From Acetomicrobium sp. S15 = DSM 107314 (GTDB lineage Bacteria; Synergistota; Synergistia; Synergistales; Thermosynergistaceae): a stretch of 64,000 nucleotides of DNA. This document shows positions 44,467 through 53,050 of this stretch, piece by piece. The position numbers and the translations under genes were made by a program. How positions within the stretch are numbered: the first letter of the stretch is position 1; every line of letters starts with the position of its first letter. The stretch covers positions 1-64,000 of the forward strand of contig NZ_JADEVE010000415.1 of assembly GCF_016125955.1 (NCBI RefSeq), given 5' to 3'. The notes under the pieces were generated by a model, which ran no database searches, was not told where the DNA came from, and was given only the letters and a program-made list of their open reading frames with translations.

Positions 44467-45285
44467 TCAATGTTCGACCGCGCCACCATCTACGTTTATG
44501 GCCTGTCCCGTGACGTGGTCCGAATAGATGAAAAATAATGTGAGCTTTGCCATGTCTTCCGGTGTTTGCTCTACCCCTTGAGGTATCATACTCTCTACAC
44601 TTCGCTTAAAGGATTCTTCCCAGCTTTCGCCTGGCCTTCTCCACACTTCGGCTAAAAGGTCCCACATCTGAGTGCGCACTATACCTGGACAGATGGCGTT
44701 TACAGTGATGCCCGTTTGCGCAAGCTCCTTAGCCAGCGCATTCGTAAACCCTACGATGGCATGTTTCGAAGCACAATAGTGAGGCAATGTGGCAGTGCCT
44801 CTTTTGCCGGCGATAGAGGCCACGTTTATAATCCTGCCCCATCTCTTCTTTTTCATGTAAGGAATAGCGGCCTTAGAGCAGAGAAAAGTTCCCTTAGCGT
44901 TTACGTCCATCACGAGATCCCAGGCCTCTTCCTCGAGCTCTTCCGTAGTAGATATAGTGATAGCGCCGGCGTTGTTCACCAATATATCGATAGACCCCAG
45001 TTCTTCCACCGTACGCTTTATCATGGCTTGCACTTGATCGCTTTTGCTGACATCGGCGTTTATGGCTATGGCTTTACGCCCCAAAGCCTTTAAGTCTTCA
45101 ACAACTTTTAAAGCTGCAGAGTAACCTTTTATTTCCTTAGTGCCATACTGATTTTTGGGACTGTCTAAGACTTCAGCGTCGGCTATAGCTACGTCAGCTC
45201 CTTCTTTTGCCAACATTAATGCAATACCTCTACCTATGCCCCTGCCTCCGCCTGTTACGAGTGCTACTTTGCCGTCAAGTTTCAT
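44467..45285 (-). CDS. Short-chain dehydrogenase/reductase (acetoin-operon)
   Basis: A 272-residue SDR with cofactor loop TGGGRGIGRG, NNAG near 106, catalytic serine in NVASIAG and YCASK, and the C-terminal DHVTGQAINVDGG. It could be a diacetyl/acetoin reductase or a 3-oxoacyl/hydroxy reductase supplying the substrate of the E1-E2 complex. It is in the operon between the VOC and DUF6506 genes. Confidence 0.88.
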   Translation of the reverse strand: MKLDGKVALVTGGGRGIGRGIALMLAKEGADVAIADAEVLDSPKNQYGTKEIKGYSAALKVVEDLKALGRKAIAINADVSKSDQVQAMIKRTVEELGSIDILVNNAGAITISTTEELEEEAWDLVMDVNAKGTFLCSKAAIPYMKKKRWGRIINVASIAGKRGTATLPHYCASKHAIVGFTNALAKELAQTGITVNAICPGIVRTQMWDLLAEVWRRPGESWEESFKRSVESMIPQGVEQTPEDMAKLTLFFIYSDHVTGQAINVDGGAVEH

Positions 45286-45313
45286 AGGTAACCCCCCCTC
45301 CCTGCGATATTGC

Positions 45314-45802
45314 CTATGGATACGTAGCCTCAGGCGTCGGGAATTGCCACCCCTCTGGTTGATTATAGATCTCCACGATCGTGGCTAAATCGTCCCTCGT
45401 ATCGAGATAGGTGTAGGTGAAACCAAACCACGTGCCACCTTGGATTAGGTTGATTCCCTTTTCTTTCGCCAGCTCCATCGTTTCGCTGTAGCTTCTTGTC
45501 CCCAAAGCGACGTGGTGGAGTCCCTCGCCGTGGACTTTTAAGAATTCCGCATATATGCTCTTTTCGTCCAATGGCTGTATGAGTTCCCACTGGACGTTGC
45601 CGATCTGTGCGAGCGCAAGCCGCATAATGTAATCTTCACGTTTGCCGCGCAAGATCATGTCTTTAACTGTGTTAGGGTCAAAGGTGTAGATGGACCAGGG
45701 GCCTATACCCCACTCATTCCAATATTTCTTCATGGATACCTCCAGGTCTTTAACTACCACGGCCACCTGAAGCACATCATTAAAGAGCCCTTCCTTAGTC
45801 AT
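45314..45802 (-). CDS. VOC (glyoxalase/epimerase) family protein
   Basis: A 162-residue vicinal-oxygen-chelate protein. VLQVAVVVKDLEVSMKKYW starts the first module, ELIQPLD and GLHHVALGT the metal-ligand positions, and VEIYNQPEGW the end. Closest type is methylmalonyl-CoA epimerase or glyoxalase-like. The frame is open to 45973 but overlaps acoB there; the ATG at 45802 behind GGGGAGAG is preferred. It may process a hydroxy- or oxo-acyl substrate for the operon. Confidence 0.83.
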   Translation of the reverse strand: MTKEGLFNDVLQVAVVVKDLEVSMKKYWNEWGIGPWSIYTFDPNTVKDMILRGKREDYIMRLALAQIGNVQWELIQPLDEKSIYAEFLKVHGEGLHHVALGTRSYSETMELAKEKGINLIQGGTWFGFTYTYLDTRDDLATIVEIYNQPEGWQFPTPEATYP

Positions 45803-45866
45803 CTTTCTCTCCCCCTGTTCGCTTGGCAAAAAAGGGGGGCGGGAAGCGCCGCCCCCCCCTGATTTC

Positions 45867-46844
45867 TTACTCTTGAAGGAGCGCCTTGACGGCGGAAGTG
45901 ATCTTCTCTTTGCTTGGCACGAAATCCTTTTCCAAGGGCGGACTGAACGGGACAGGCGTAAACGGTGCAGCAACTCGTTTTATGGGGGCGTCTAGGTAGT
46001 CGAACGCTTCTTCCGCTATCATGGCCGCTATCTCCGCTCCAGGACCGGCGAACTTCACCGCTTCGTGCACGATGACTGCCCTGTGCGTCTTCTTTATGGA
46101 GTTTATGATCGTCTCGTTATCGAGGGGCTGCAGCGTGCGCGGATCCACAACCTCCGCGCTGATCCCGTCCTTTTCCAGGTCGGCAGCGGCCTCTAATGCC
46201 CTGTGCACCATAGCCATGGTGGCTATTATCGTGACGTCTTTACCTTCTTTCTTCACATCTGCCTTGCCCAGGGGGATCGTATAAGGTTCTTCCGGCACAT
46301 CTCCTTCGGCTCCGTATAGGAATTTGTGCTCTATGAATACCACCGGATTGTCATCCCTGATAGAGCTAATCAGAAGTCCTTTGGCGTCGTAGGGCATCGA
46401 AGGGGCCACCACCTTGAGGCCGGGAACGTGCATGAGCCAAGCCTCTAAGCACTGAGAGTGTTGAGCTGCCGCTGACCCCCCGGCACCGCAGGGCATCCTG
46501 AGGACCATGGGAACCTTCGCCTTGCCGCCGAACATGTACCTCATTTTGGCAGCCTGGTTAAAGATCTGGTCCATGGTAACGCCGATGAAGTCGATGAACA
46601 TGAGTTCCGCTACTGGGCGCAGGCCGGTGGCTGCTGCACCTACAGAGGACCCTACGATGGCGCTTTCGGTAATGGGCGTATCGCGGACGCGATCGGGGCC
46701 GAATTCCTCTATTAAGCCTGCGGTGACGCCGAAGCAGCCGCCGAATACACCCACATCCTCACCGGTTACGTAAACTCTGGGATCGCGTCGCATCTCCTGA
46801 CGGAGGGCCTCATTTATCGCCTTGAGCATCGTGAGTTTGCGCAT
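45867..46844 (-). CDS. acoB: 2-oxoacid/acetoin dehydrogenase E1 beta subunit
   Basis: A 325-residue E1 beta. MKAINEALRQEMRRDPRVY, GEDVGVFGGCFGVT and DRVRDTPITESAIVG are family signatures. It forms the heterotetrameric E1 with AcoA, decarboxylating the substrate on thiamine diphosphate. It starts 14 bases after acoA. Acetoin, pyruvate and branched-chain 2-oxoacid complexes are alike here; acoX context favours acetoin. Confidence 0.92.
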   Translation of the reverse strand: MRKLTMLKAINEALRQEMRRDPRVYVTGEDVGVFGGCFGVTAGLIEEFGPDRVRDTPITESAIVGSSVGAAATGLRPVAELMFIDFIGVTMDQIFNQAAKMRYMFGGKAKVPMVLRMPCGAGGSAAAQHSQCLEAWLMHVPGLKVVAPSMPYDAKGLLISSIRDDNPVVFIEHKFLYGAEGDVPEEPYTIPLGKADVKKEGKDVTIIATMAMVHRALEAAADLEKDGISAEVVDPRTLQPLDNETIINSIKKTHRAVIVHEAVKFAGPGAEIAAMIAEEAFDYLDAPIKRVAAPFTPVPFSPPLEKDFVPSKEKITSAVKALLQE

Positions 46845-46858
46845 CTATCTCACTCCCC

Positions 46859-47821
46859 TTATACGGCGTAGACGTCTTCCGTGATTTCTTCCGGAGAAGG
46901 CCATGGGCTCTCCTCGGCGAACTTCACGGCCTCGTCTATGAGTTTACCTATCTCGGCTTTTATGGTTTGTGCCTGATCCGGGGCGAGGATTCCCATCTTT
47001 GCAAGTTCATTCTCGAAGCGAGGGATCGGGTCTTTTTTCTTCCATTCCTCGACCTCTTCTTTGGGCCGGTAGACGGTGGGATCACCCTCGAAGTGACCGC
47101 GATAGCGGTAGGTCTTGCACTCCAAGAGCGTCGGTCCTTCGCCGGAGCGTGCGCGTTTTATCGCCTCGCCCGCAGCTTCATACACGGCCAAGACGTCGTT
47201 TCCGTCCACCACCACGCCCGGCACATTATAGGCTGCGGCCCTGGCTGCCACATCCGGCACGTTCATCGACTTTTTTTGGGACATGGATATGCCGTACATG
47301 TTGTTTTCGTTCACGAAGATGACGGGAAGCTTCCATATAGAGGCCAGGTTCAAGGCTTCGTGAAATGTCCCCTGGTTTGAAGCGCCGTCGCCAAAGAAAC
47401 ACACCGCCACCTGATCCGTGCCATTGTACTTGGCCGTGAGGCCGGCCCCGGTGGCGATTGGGAACCCCCCTCCCACGATGCCGTTGGCTCCCAAGATCCC
47501 AAGCTCTACGTCAGCTATGTGCATGGAACCGCCCTTACCTTTGCAGTATCCCGTCTTCCTGCCGAAAAGCTCAGCCATCATGAGTTTCAGGTCGCCGCCT
47601 TTGGAGATGAGGTGGCCGTGCCCTCTATGTGTGCTCGTGATGTAGTCATCCTTGCGCAGGTTCGCGCAGACGCCGGTTGCTGTCGCCTCTTCGCCCACAT
47701 AGAGGTGCACGAAGCCGTAAATCTTGCCTGCGGCGAAATATTCGGCTACGCGCTCCTCGAAAAGGCGAATAGTAACCATGTTCCTGTACATCCACAACAG
47801 CTTTTCTTTTTCGATGGCCAT
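46859..47821 (-). CDS. acoA: 2-oxoacid/acetoin dehydrogenase E1 alpha subunit
   Basis: A 320-residue E1 alpha with the ThDP motif GDGASNQGTFHEALN and the GKGGSMHIAD and STHRGHGHLIS segments. It is first in the operon acoA-acoB-VOC-SDR-DUF6506-acoX-E2. The promoter should lie in the 240-base divergent region it shares with the secreted cyclase-family gene. Substrate uncertain as for AcoB. Confidence 0.93.
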   Translation of the reverse strand: MAIEKEKLLWMYRNMVTIRLFEERVAEYFAAGKIYGFVHLYVGEEATATGVCANLRKDDYITSTHRGHGHLISKGGDLKLMMAELFGRKTGYCKGKGGSMHIADVELGILGANGIVGGGFPIATGAGLTAKYNGTDQVAVCFFGDGASNQGTFHEALNLASIWKLPVIFVNENNMYGISMSQKKSMNVPDVAARAAAYNVPGVVVDGNDVLAVYEAAGEAIKRARSGEGPTLLECKTYRYRGHFEGDPTVYRPKEEVEEWKKKDPIPRFENELAKMGILAPDQAQTIKAEIGKLIDEAVKFAEESPWPSPEEITEDVYAV

Positions 47822-47981
47822 TTAAATGCCTCCTTTCGCTTCGGTTTTTTGGAGGTTACATCGCGCGATTTGTGCCTCGCATCACCTCCTCGGCTGCTCG
47901 CTTTATGTTTTTGGATATGCCATGGGGAATAAATGACGCAATGGCCAACTCCTCAGCAATTTCAAAATTATTCTAACGCGA

Positions 47982-48013
47982 CCTTGACAGGCCGTCAAGG
48001 ATCGCGATATCAT
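47982..48013 (+). promoter_or_regulatory. Promoter with overlapping palindrome, before the second cyclase gene
   Basis: TTGACA (47984-47989), an 18-base spacer and TATCAT (48008-48013). A palindrome ccttgac-aggcc-gtcaagg (47982-48000) covers the -35, a typical repressor position. It lies in the divergent space between acoA and the cyclase-family gene and might control both. Confidence 0.6.
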
Positions 48014-48063
48014 TTTCGCAATTTACAATGAAAAACTTTACAATAAAATTGGAGGGATGAAAG

Positions 48064-49062
48064 ATGCATGTCAAGCGGTGCGGATTAGTAGTGGCGTTTG
48101 TGATGTTGGTGCTTTTTCTCTTAACTCCTGTTGTCATAGCCGAGGAAAAAACTGCCCCGGCGATGGAGCCGTGGTGGCCTTCGCGATACGGTCCTGACGA
48201 CACCTTGGGGACGCTCAACGAAATAACCCCACAAAAGATCGCAGAAGCTGCCATGCTGGTCAAGAAGGGAAAGGTTATAGAACTGGGCACAGAGTACAGC
48301 GCCGAATCCCCGGGCTTCCCCCCGCGCTTCTGGCAGACTCAAGCATTGGCCCATAAGGTTATCAAGCCTTTGGGAGAGAACAAGTTTGTGTGGCTTGAGG
48401 AGCAGTTTGAAGGGTGTCCCGGCGTAGGAACTCAGATCGACGTGCCGAGTCATGTGGGCGTGGAATATGCCCCAGGCGACATACGCTTTTATAACGGCGC
48501 GAAGCTCGAGGATGTACTTGATACCAATAAGGCCTTGGTAAAAAAATACGGCATAGAGTCCATGCCGCCCGTGATAACGAGAGGAGTCCTCGTAGACATG
48601 GAATCCTATAAGGGCAGGAGGCTTGAGGCTGGAGAAGTGATCACTGTATCCGACATAGAAGGTTTTTTAAAACAGCACAAATTGGAGCTTAGACCGGGAG
48701 ACGCGCTCCTCATAAACACAGGATGGATGTACTGGTACAAAGAGGACCCGAAAAAGTTTATATCTGGTGAACCAGGAATCGGTAAAGAGGTCGTGCCTTG
48801 GATGTACGAGAAGCGCATAGCCTTTATCGGCACTGATCAATGGTCTACAGAGGTCGTTCCGATGGAAGATCCCGACGAAGCCTGGCCAGTCCACTGTGAA
48901 ACCATAGCCAAGCGCGGTTTTACCTGGGGGCAGGACCTCGTTTTGGATGGGCTTGCCAAGGATTGCGCTGAAGACGGCGTATATGAATTTATGTTCGTCT
49001 TCACGTTCCCCAAGATCACTGGCACTACGCAAGGGATAGGCAATCCGGTGGCTATTAAGTAA
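48064..49062 (+). CDS. Secreted cyclase-family hydrolase, longer form
   Basis: A 332-residue protein with a signal peptide (LVVAFVMLVLFLLTPVVIA). The metal motif is GVGTQIDVPSHV, a variant of the cyclase HxGTHxDxPxH where the first two histidines are not kept. ALLINTGWMYWY and VHCETIAKRG resemble the larger cyclase-family proteins. Function unknown; possibly a lactonase or amidase acting outside the membrane. Divergent from the aco operon. Confidence 0.8.
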   Translation: MHVKRCGLVVAFVMLVLFLLTPVVIAEEKTAPAMEPWWPSRYGPDDTLGTLNEITPQKIAEAAMLVKKGKVIELGTEYSAESPGFPPRFWQTQALAHKVIKPLGENKFVWLEEQFEGCPGVGTQIDVPSHVGVEYAPGDIRFYNGAKLEDVLDTNKALVKKYGIESMPPVITRGVLVDMESYKGRRLEAGEVITVSDIEGFLKQHKLELRPGDALLINTGWMYWYKEDPKKFISGEPGIGKEVVPWMYEKRIAFIGTDQWSTEVVPMEDPDEAWPVHCETIAKRGFTWGQDLVLDGLAKDCAEDGVYEFMFVFTFPKITGTTQGIGNPVAIK

Positions 49063-49093
49063 TCGATCTGAAGCGCGTTAACGTGCAGCAAAG

Positions 49094-49137
49094 AGTGGGT
49101 AGTGGGTTGGTAGCGCAAAGACCGCCTACTACCCACT
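49094..49137 (+). terminator. Stem-loop after the cyclase gene
   Basis: agtgggtagt (49094-49103) and actacccact (49128-49137) pair exactly, with a smaller inner pairing. It lies 30 bases past the cyclase stop and 54 bases before panB; no strong T-run follows, so termination may be partial. Confidence 0.5.
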
Positions 49138-49191
49138 GACTTTGGACAGATGTTAAAATATGAGAAATTAAAAGTTGAGGGAGGAATCGAC

Positions 49192-50025
49192 ATGTCTAAG
49201 GTAACGATTCAGCAATTGCAGAAGATGAAGGCCGAGAAAGAAAAGATCTCAATGATTACCGCATACGATTATCCCACGGCGCGATTTGTGGACAAGGCTG
49301 GGATCGAGATCATCCTGGTGGGTGATTCGCTCGCCATGACTGTGATGGGGCTCGACTCGACCGTCCCTGTCACTATGGAGGAAATGATCCACCACACAAA
49401 GGCAGTTGTGCGCGGGGTGGAGAACTCTATGGTTATAGGAGATCTGCCCTTCGGTTCGTATAACCAGTCGAAGGAACAGGCCATTGCAAATGCGACCCGC
49501 CTCATGAAAGAAGGGGGTTGTGATGCAGTAAAACTCGAGGGGGGCGTGGAGATGGCTGAAATTACCAAGGCCATCGTCAATGCCGGCATACCCGTAATGG
49601 GACACATTGGCCTAACGCCTCAAACCATATCAAAGCTCGGGGGTTTCAAAGTGCAGGGCAAAGGGGCACAGGAGGCCGAAAAACTCTTAAAAAGCGCCCT
49701 AACCCTCCAGGAAGCCGGGATATTTTCCATAGTGCTCGAGTGTGTGCCCGAGGAGGTAGGACGGCTCATCACAGAAAAGCTTTCGATCCCCACGATAGGG
49801 ATAGGGGGTGGTAGGTATTGTGACGGCCAGGTCCTCGTCTTCCACGACACGCTTGGGCTCTTCGAAAAGTTCCTGCCAAAGTTCGTGAAGCGCTATCGTA
49901 ATTTAGGGGAGGAGATCGTAAAAGCTCTGGAAGAGTACAAGCAGGAGGTCAAGGAGGAAAAGTTTCCTGGGCCTGAACATGTCTTCGGCGGCGTAACTGA
50001 AGAGGAATTGAAGCGTTTGTATTAG
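49192..50025 (+). CDS. panB: 3-methyl-2-oxobutanoate hydroxymethyltransferase
   Basis: A 277-residue TIM-barrel enzyme of pantothenate synthesis making ketopantoate. MITAYDYPTARFVDKAG, LVGDSLAMTVMG (metal aspartate) and AVKLEGG are typical, and IGIGGGRYCDGQVLV follows near 205. The ATG at 49192 behind GAGGGAGG is chosen over one 14 codons upstream. First gene of panB-panE-yhdT-panF. Confidence 0.95.
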   Translation: MSKVTIQQLQKMKAEKEKISMITAYDYPTARFVDKAGIEIILVGDSLAMTVMGLDSTVPVTMEEMIHHTKAVVRGVENSMVIGDLPFGSYNQSKEQAIANATRLMKEGGCDAVKLEGGVEMAEITKAIVNAGIPVMGHIGLTPQTISKLGGFKVQGKGAQEAEKLLKSALTLQEAGIFSIVLECVPEEVGRLITEKLSIPTIGIGGGRYCDGQVLVFHDTLGLFEKFLPKFVKRYRNLGEEIVKALEEYKQEVKEEKFPGPEHVFGGVTEEELKRLY

Positions 50026-50066
50026 TGAGGTTTTGTAATTCATTACAGAGAAAGGGAGTGGCCACG

Positions 50067-50990
50067 TTGAAGGTAGCGGTTGTAGGAGCTGGAGCTATGG
50101 GAAGCCTCTTCGGTGGGAGCCTTGCTGCTTCTGGCCATGAGGTCTGGCTAATTGACGTTTGGAAAGAGCATGTGGAAGCGATAAACAAAAATGGCCTCCT
50201 TATAGAGGAGGTCGGTGGCCGAGAACGCCTCATCAAGGATATCAAGGCGACAACGGACCCTCGCGAGGTTGGCACTGTAGACCTCGTCTTGATTTTCGTG
50301 AAGTCCGCCCTTACGGAGGAAGCGACGCGCAACGCCCTGCCGCTCTTCGGTAGAAGCACTACGGCCATAACGCTTCAAAACGGCCTGGGCAATGTGGAAA
50401 AGATCGCCTCTGTCGTGGGCGAAGAAAGAGTAACGGCCGGTGTCACATCTCACGGCTCTACCATGCTCGGCCCCGGTAGAATCAGGCACGCTGGCGTCGG
50501 CGAGACGCTCGTTGGAGAGCTTGACGGGCGCGTTACCGATAGAATAAAGCGCATAGCCGATGCATTAAACTCAGCAGGTATAGAGACAAAGGTGACCGAC
50601 AACATACAAGGCGCTATATGGGGAAAGCTCATCGTGAATGTGGGAATAAATCCCCTGACTGCACTCACCGGCCTTTTAAACGGCCAGCTCCTTGATTTTA
50701 AGGAGACGGAAGAGTTGCTGGAAATGGTTGTCGAGGAGGCTGTGGAAGTAGCCAAGAAGAAAGGCATTAGCCTGACCTACGATAACCCCGTCTCTCATGT
50801 AAAGGAGGTATGTCGCCTGACGGCTGCGAATAAATCATCGATGCTCCAGGATGTAATGAATAAGCGTCGCACGGAGATAGATGTAATAAATGGTGCCATA
50901 GTGAAGGAAGGCGAGAAAGTAGGTGTATCCACGCCTGCCAATAAGGTCGTGACGAACCTGATATCCGTGATTCAGCAGAACTATAAATAG
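50067..50990 (+). CDS. panE: 2-dehydropantoate 2-reductase
   Basis: A 307-residue reductase converting ketopantoate to pantoate with NADPH. The Rossmann loop GAGAMGSLFGG lies at the N-terminus and IWGKLIVNVGINPLTAL holds the catalytic lysine. The TTG at 50067, eight bases after GGGAG, starts the protein directly before the Rossmann fold; the frame is open from 50025 but the extra residues are not family-like. Next to panB, so the identity is firm. Confidence 0.93.
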   Translation: MKVAVVGAGAMGSLFGGSLAASGHEVWLIDVWKEHVEAINKNGLLIEEVGGRERLIKDIKATTDPREVGTVDLVLIFVKSALTEEATRNALPLFGRSTTAITLQNGLGNVEKIASVVGEERVTAGVTSHGSTMLGPGRIRHAGVGETLVGELDGRVTDRIKRIADALNSAGIETKVTDNIQGAIWGKLIVNVGINPLTALTGLLNGQLLDFKETEELLEMVVEEAVEVAKKKGISLTYDNPVSHVKEVCRLTAANKSSMLQDVMNKRRTEIDVINGAIVKEGEKVGVSTPANKVVTNLISVIQQNYK

Positions 50991-51018
50991 AGCGAATTAG
51001 GGAAGGAGGCAGATCACA

Positions 51019-51324
51019 GTGGCGCAGGTTAGGGAAGATCCGCGTTATGGTCAGGCCAGAAAGGAGGCGCTTTACACGATAGCTCTGGCCGCGGCGAACT
51101 TCATTTGGTGGTACGCTTTTGCTTACGGGCTGGGTTCTCGTCCCGTGGAGGAGTATACCTATGTATGGGGTTTGCCTTCCTGGTTTTTCTGGAGCTGCGT
51201 GGTGGGTTTTTTGGTATTTTCCTTTGCGGCGTGGATAATGGTCGCCACGTGCTTCAAAGATATCCCTCTGGAAGGGCATCCAGAAGAAGCGCCCTCTCAA
51301 AGGGTACCAGGAAAGGGGGTTTAG
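51019..51324 (+). CDS. yhdT: YhdT/DUF997-type small membrane protein of the pantothenate symporter
   Basis: A 101-residue protein with two hydrophobic segments (ANFIWWYAFAYGLG and FFWSCVVGFLVFSFAAWIM). It starts at GTG and ends three bases before panF, the position of YhdT in other genomes. It is presumed to assist the sodium/pantothenate symporter. Confidence 0.82.
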   Translation: MAQVREDPRYGQARKEALYTIALAAANFIWWYAFAYGLGSRPVEEYTYVWGLPSWFFWSCVVGFLVFSFAAWIMVATCFKDIPLEGHPEEAPSQRVPGKGV

Positions 51325-51327
51325 ACT

Positions 51328-52800
51328 GTGGCGCGCTTCGAGTTATTGTTACCCATGATCCTATATCTGGCGGTTGTCTATGGCCTTGCCGTTTATAGCA
51401 GTAGAGTGATGACCAAGTCGAAAGTTGGATTTGTAGAGGAGTATTTTTTGGGCAACAGGGCCATGGGGGGGTTTGTTTTGGCCATGACCTTGGTTGCCAC
51501 TTACACCAGCGCCAGCAGTTTTGTTGGAGGTCCTGGGGTGGCGTATAACGTCGGCCTGGGATGGGTGCTTTTGGCCATGGTCCAAGTCCCTGTGGCTTAT
51601 TTCACGCTGGGTGTGTTAGGGAAGAAGTTTGCCATAGTGGCTAGAAAGATAAAAGCCGTGACGGTGACCGATTTTCTCAGGGCCCGCTATGAAAGCCCGG
51701 CCGTTGTAATTATAGCTTCCGTGGGAGTGATCATTTTTCTCGTCGCTGCGATGGTGGCCCAGTTCATCGGTGGGGCCAGGGTTTTTGAGGCTGTTACGGG
51801 ATTTCCCTATGAGATAGGTCTCATTGTCTTCGCTGTAACGGTGATCATATACACCACAGTGGGCGGATTTAGGGCCGTGGTCTTGACGGATGCCGTTCAA
51901 GGTGTTGTCATGACCTTAGGCACGGCTGCGATACTCTGGGGTATAATCCATTTTGGAGGAGGTATGTCTTCCATAGTGGAGCAAATCAAAGCTGTAGACC
52001 CGGCGCTCCTCACCCCTTTTGGGCCGAATAATGCCGTGGCCAAGCCTTTCGTCCTGTCATTTTGGATCCTCGTGGGCTTTGCGACGGTTGGCCTTCCCTA
52101 TACAGCGGTGCGTTGTATGGGCTACAGGGATTCACGCTCCATGCATCAGGCTATAGTGATAGGCACATTTGTAGTAGGATTTCTGATGCTTGGCATGCAT
52201 TTATCCGGGGCTCTCTCGAGGGCTATAGACCCCAACATAAAAGGAGCAGATATTGTCATTCCGACCATTACGATAAAGGTGCTACCTCCTTTTTTGGCCG
52301 GTATATTCTTGGCCGGTCCGTTGGCGGCGATCATGTCTACCATCGACTCGCAGTTAATATTGGCCTCGTCGGCCATAGTGAAGGATATTTACCTAAACTA
52401 CGTCAACCCGGGGGCTATTGATAACCCAAAAAGGGAGAGAGGTCTAAAGCGCCTGAGCTTTCTCACGACAGCGATCATGGGGATCATCGTCTTTGCGATC
52501 TCCTTTAAGCCGCCCAGCATCATTGTATGGATAAACCTCTTCGCCTTAGGAGGGCTCGAATCGGTCTTTTTGTGGCCTATCATTCTCGGCCTTTATTGGA
52601 AGAGAGCGAACGCTCCTGGGGCCCTTGCTTCTATGGTCGTGGGGTTAGTCTCCTTTCTCCTTTTGAGCAATTATGTGGGGCGGCTGTGGGGGATGCACGT
52701 AATCGTCCCGTCTCTTCTCATCGCGCTTGTTGCCTTCGTCGTCGTGGCTAATTTGACGCCTCCTCCGCCTCAAGAAGCTATACGCAGAATCTGGGAGTGA
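51328..52800 (+). CDS. panF: Sodium/pantothenate symporter
   Basis: A 490-residue sodium:solute symporter with about thirteen hydrophobic segments. EYFLGNRAMGGFVLAMTLV, YTSASSFVGGPG and LAGPLAAIMSTIDSQLILA are SSS-family markers with the sodium-site serine/threonine region. The pan gene company supports pantothenate as substrate. Start GTG. Confidence 0.9.
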   Translation: MARFELLLPMILYLAVVYGLAVYSSRVMTKSKVGFVEEYFLGNRAMGGFVLAMTLVATYTSASSFVGGPGVAYNVGLGWVLLAMVQVPVAYFTLGVLGKKFAIVARKIKAVTVTDFLRARYESPAVVIIASVGVIIFLVAAMVAQFIGGARVFEAVTGFPYEIGLIVFAVTVIIYTTVGGFRAVVLTDAVQGVVMTLGTAAILWGIIHFGGGMSSIVEQIKAVDPALLTPFGPNNAVAKPFVLSFWILVGFATVGLPYTAVRCMGYRDSRSMHQAIVIGTFVVGFLMLGMHLSGALSRAIDPNIKGADIVIPTITIKVLPPFLAGIFLAGPLAAIMSTIDSQLILASSAIVKDIYLNYVNPGAIDNPKRERGLKRLSFLTTAIMGIIVFAISFKPPSIIVWINLFALGGLESVFLWPIILGLYWKRANAPGALASMVVGLVSFLLLSNYVGRLWGMHVIVPSLLIALVAFVVVANLTPPPPQEAIRRIWE

Positions 52801-53036
52801 TGTGTGTGCGGGTAACAGTGCGCCTGAAAGGGCAACTGTGTTGGTACGATAAAGAGAGGCGCAAAGAGGTAACCTTAGAGGCTCCTTCTTTGACCGTGCG
52901 GACGATCTTACAAGAACTGGGCATACCCGAATCGGAGCTCTACATGGCGACTGTCGATGGAATAAAGGTAAGCCTCGATCAACCCCTGAAAGATGAGGCG
53001 ACGGTGGAACTACTGCCGGCTATAGGTGGAGGTTAG
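52800..53036 (+). CDS. ThiS/MoaD-like ubiquitin-fold protein
   Basis: A 78-residue beta-grasp protein ending in IGGG, so the C-terminal diglycine for thiocarboxylate formation is present. SLTVRTILQELGI and VELLPAIGGG are typical. Its ATG overlaps the panF stop (TGATG), so it is translated with the symporter gene. No adenylating enzyme or sulfur-acceptor gene lies nearby, so its pathway (molybdopterin, tungsten cofactor or other sulfur transfer) is unknown. Confidence 0.8.
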   Translation: MCVRVTVRLKGQLCWYDKERRKEVTLEAPSLTVRTILQELGIPESELYMATVDGIKVSLDQPLKDEATVELLPAIGGG

Positions 53037-53050
53037 CGCTTAGCGTGCGG

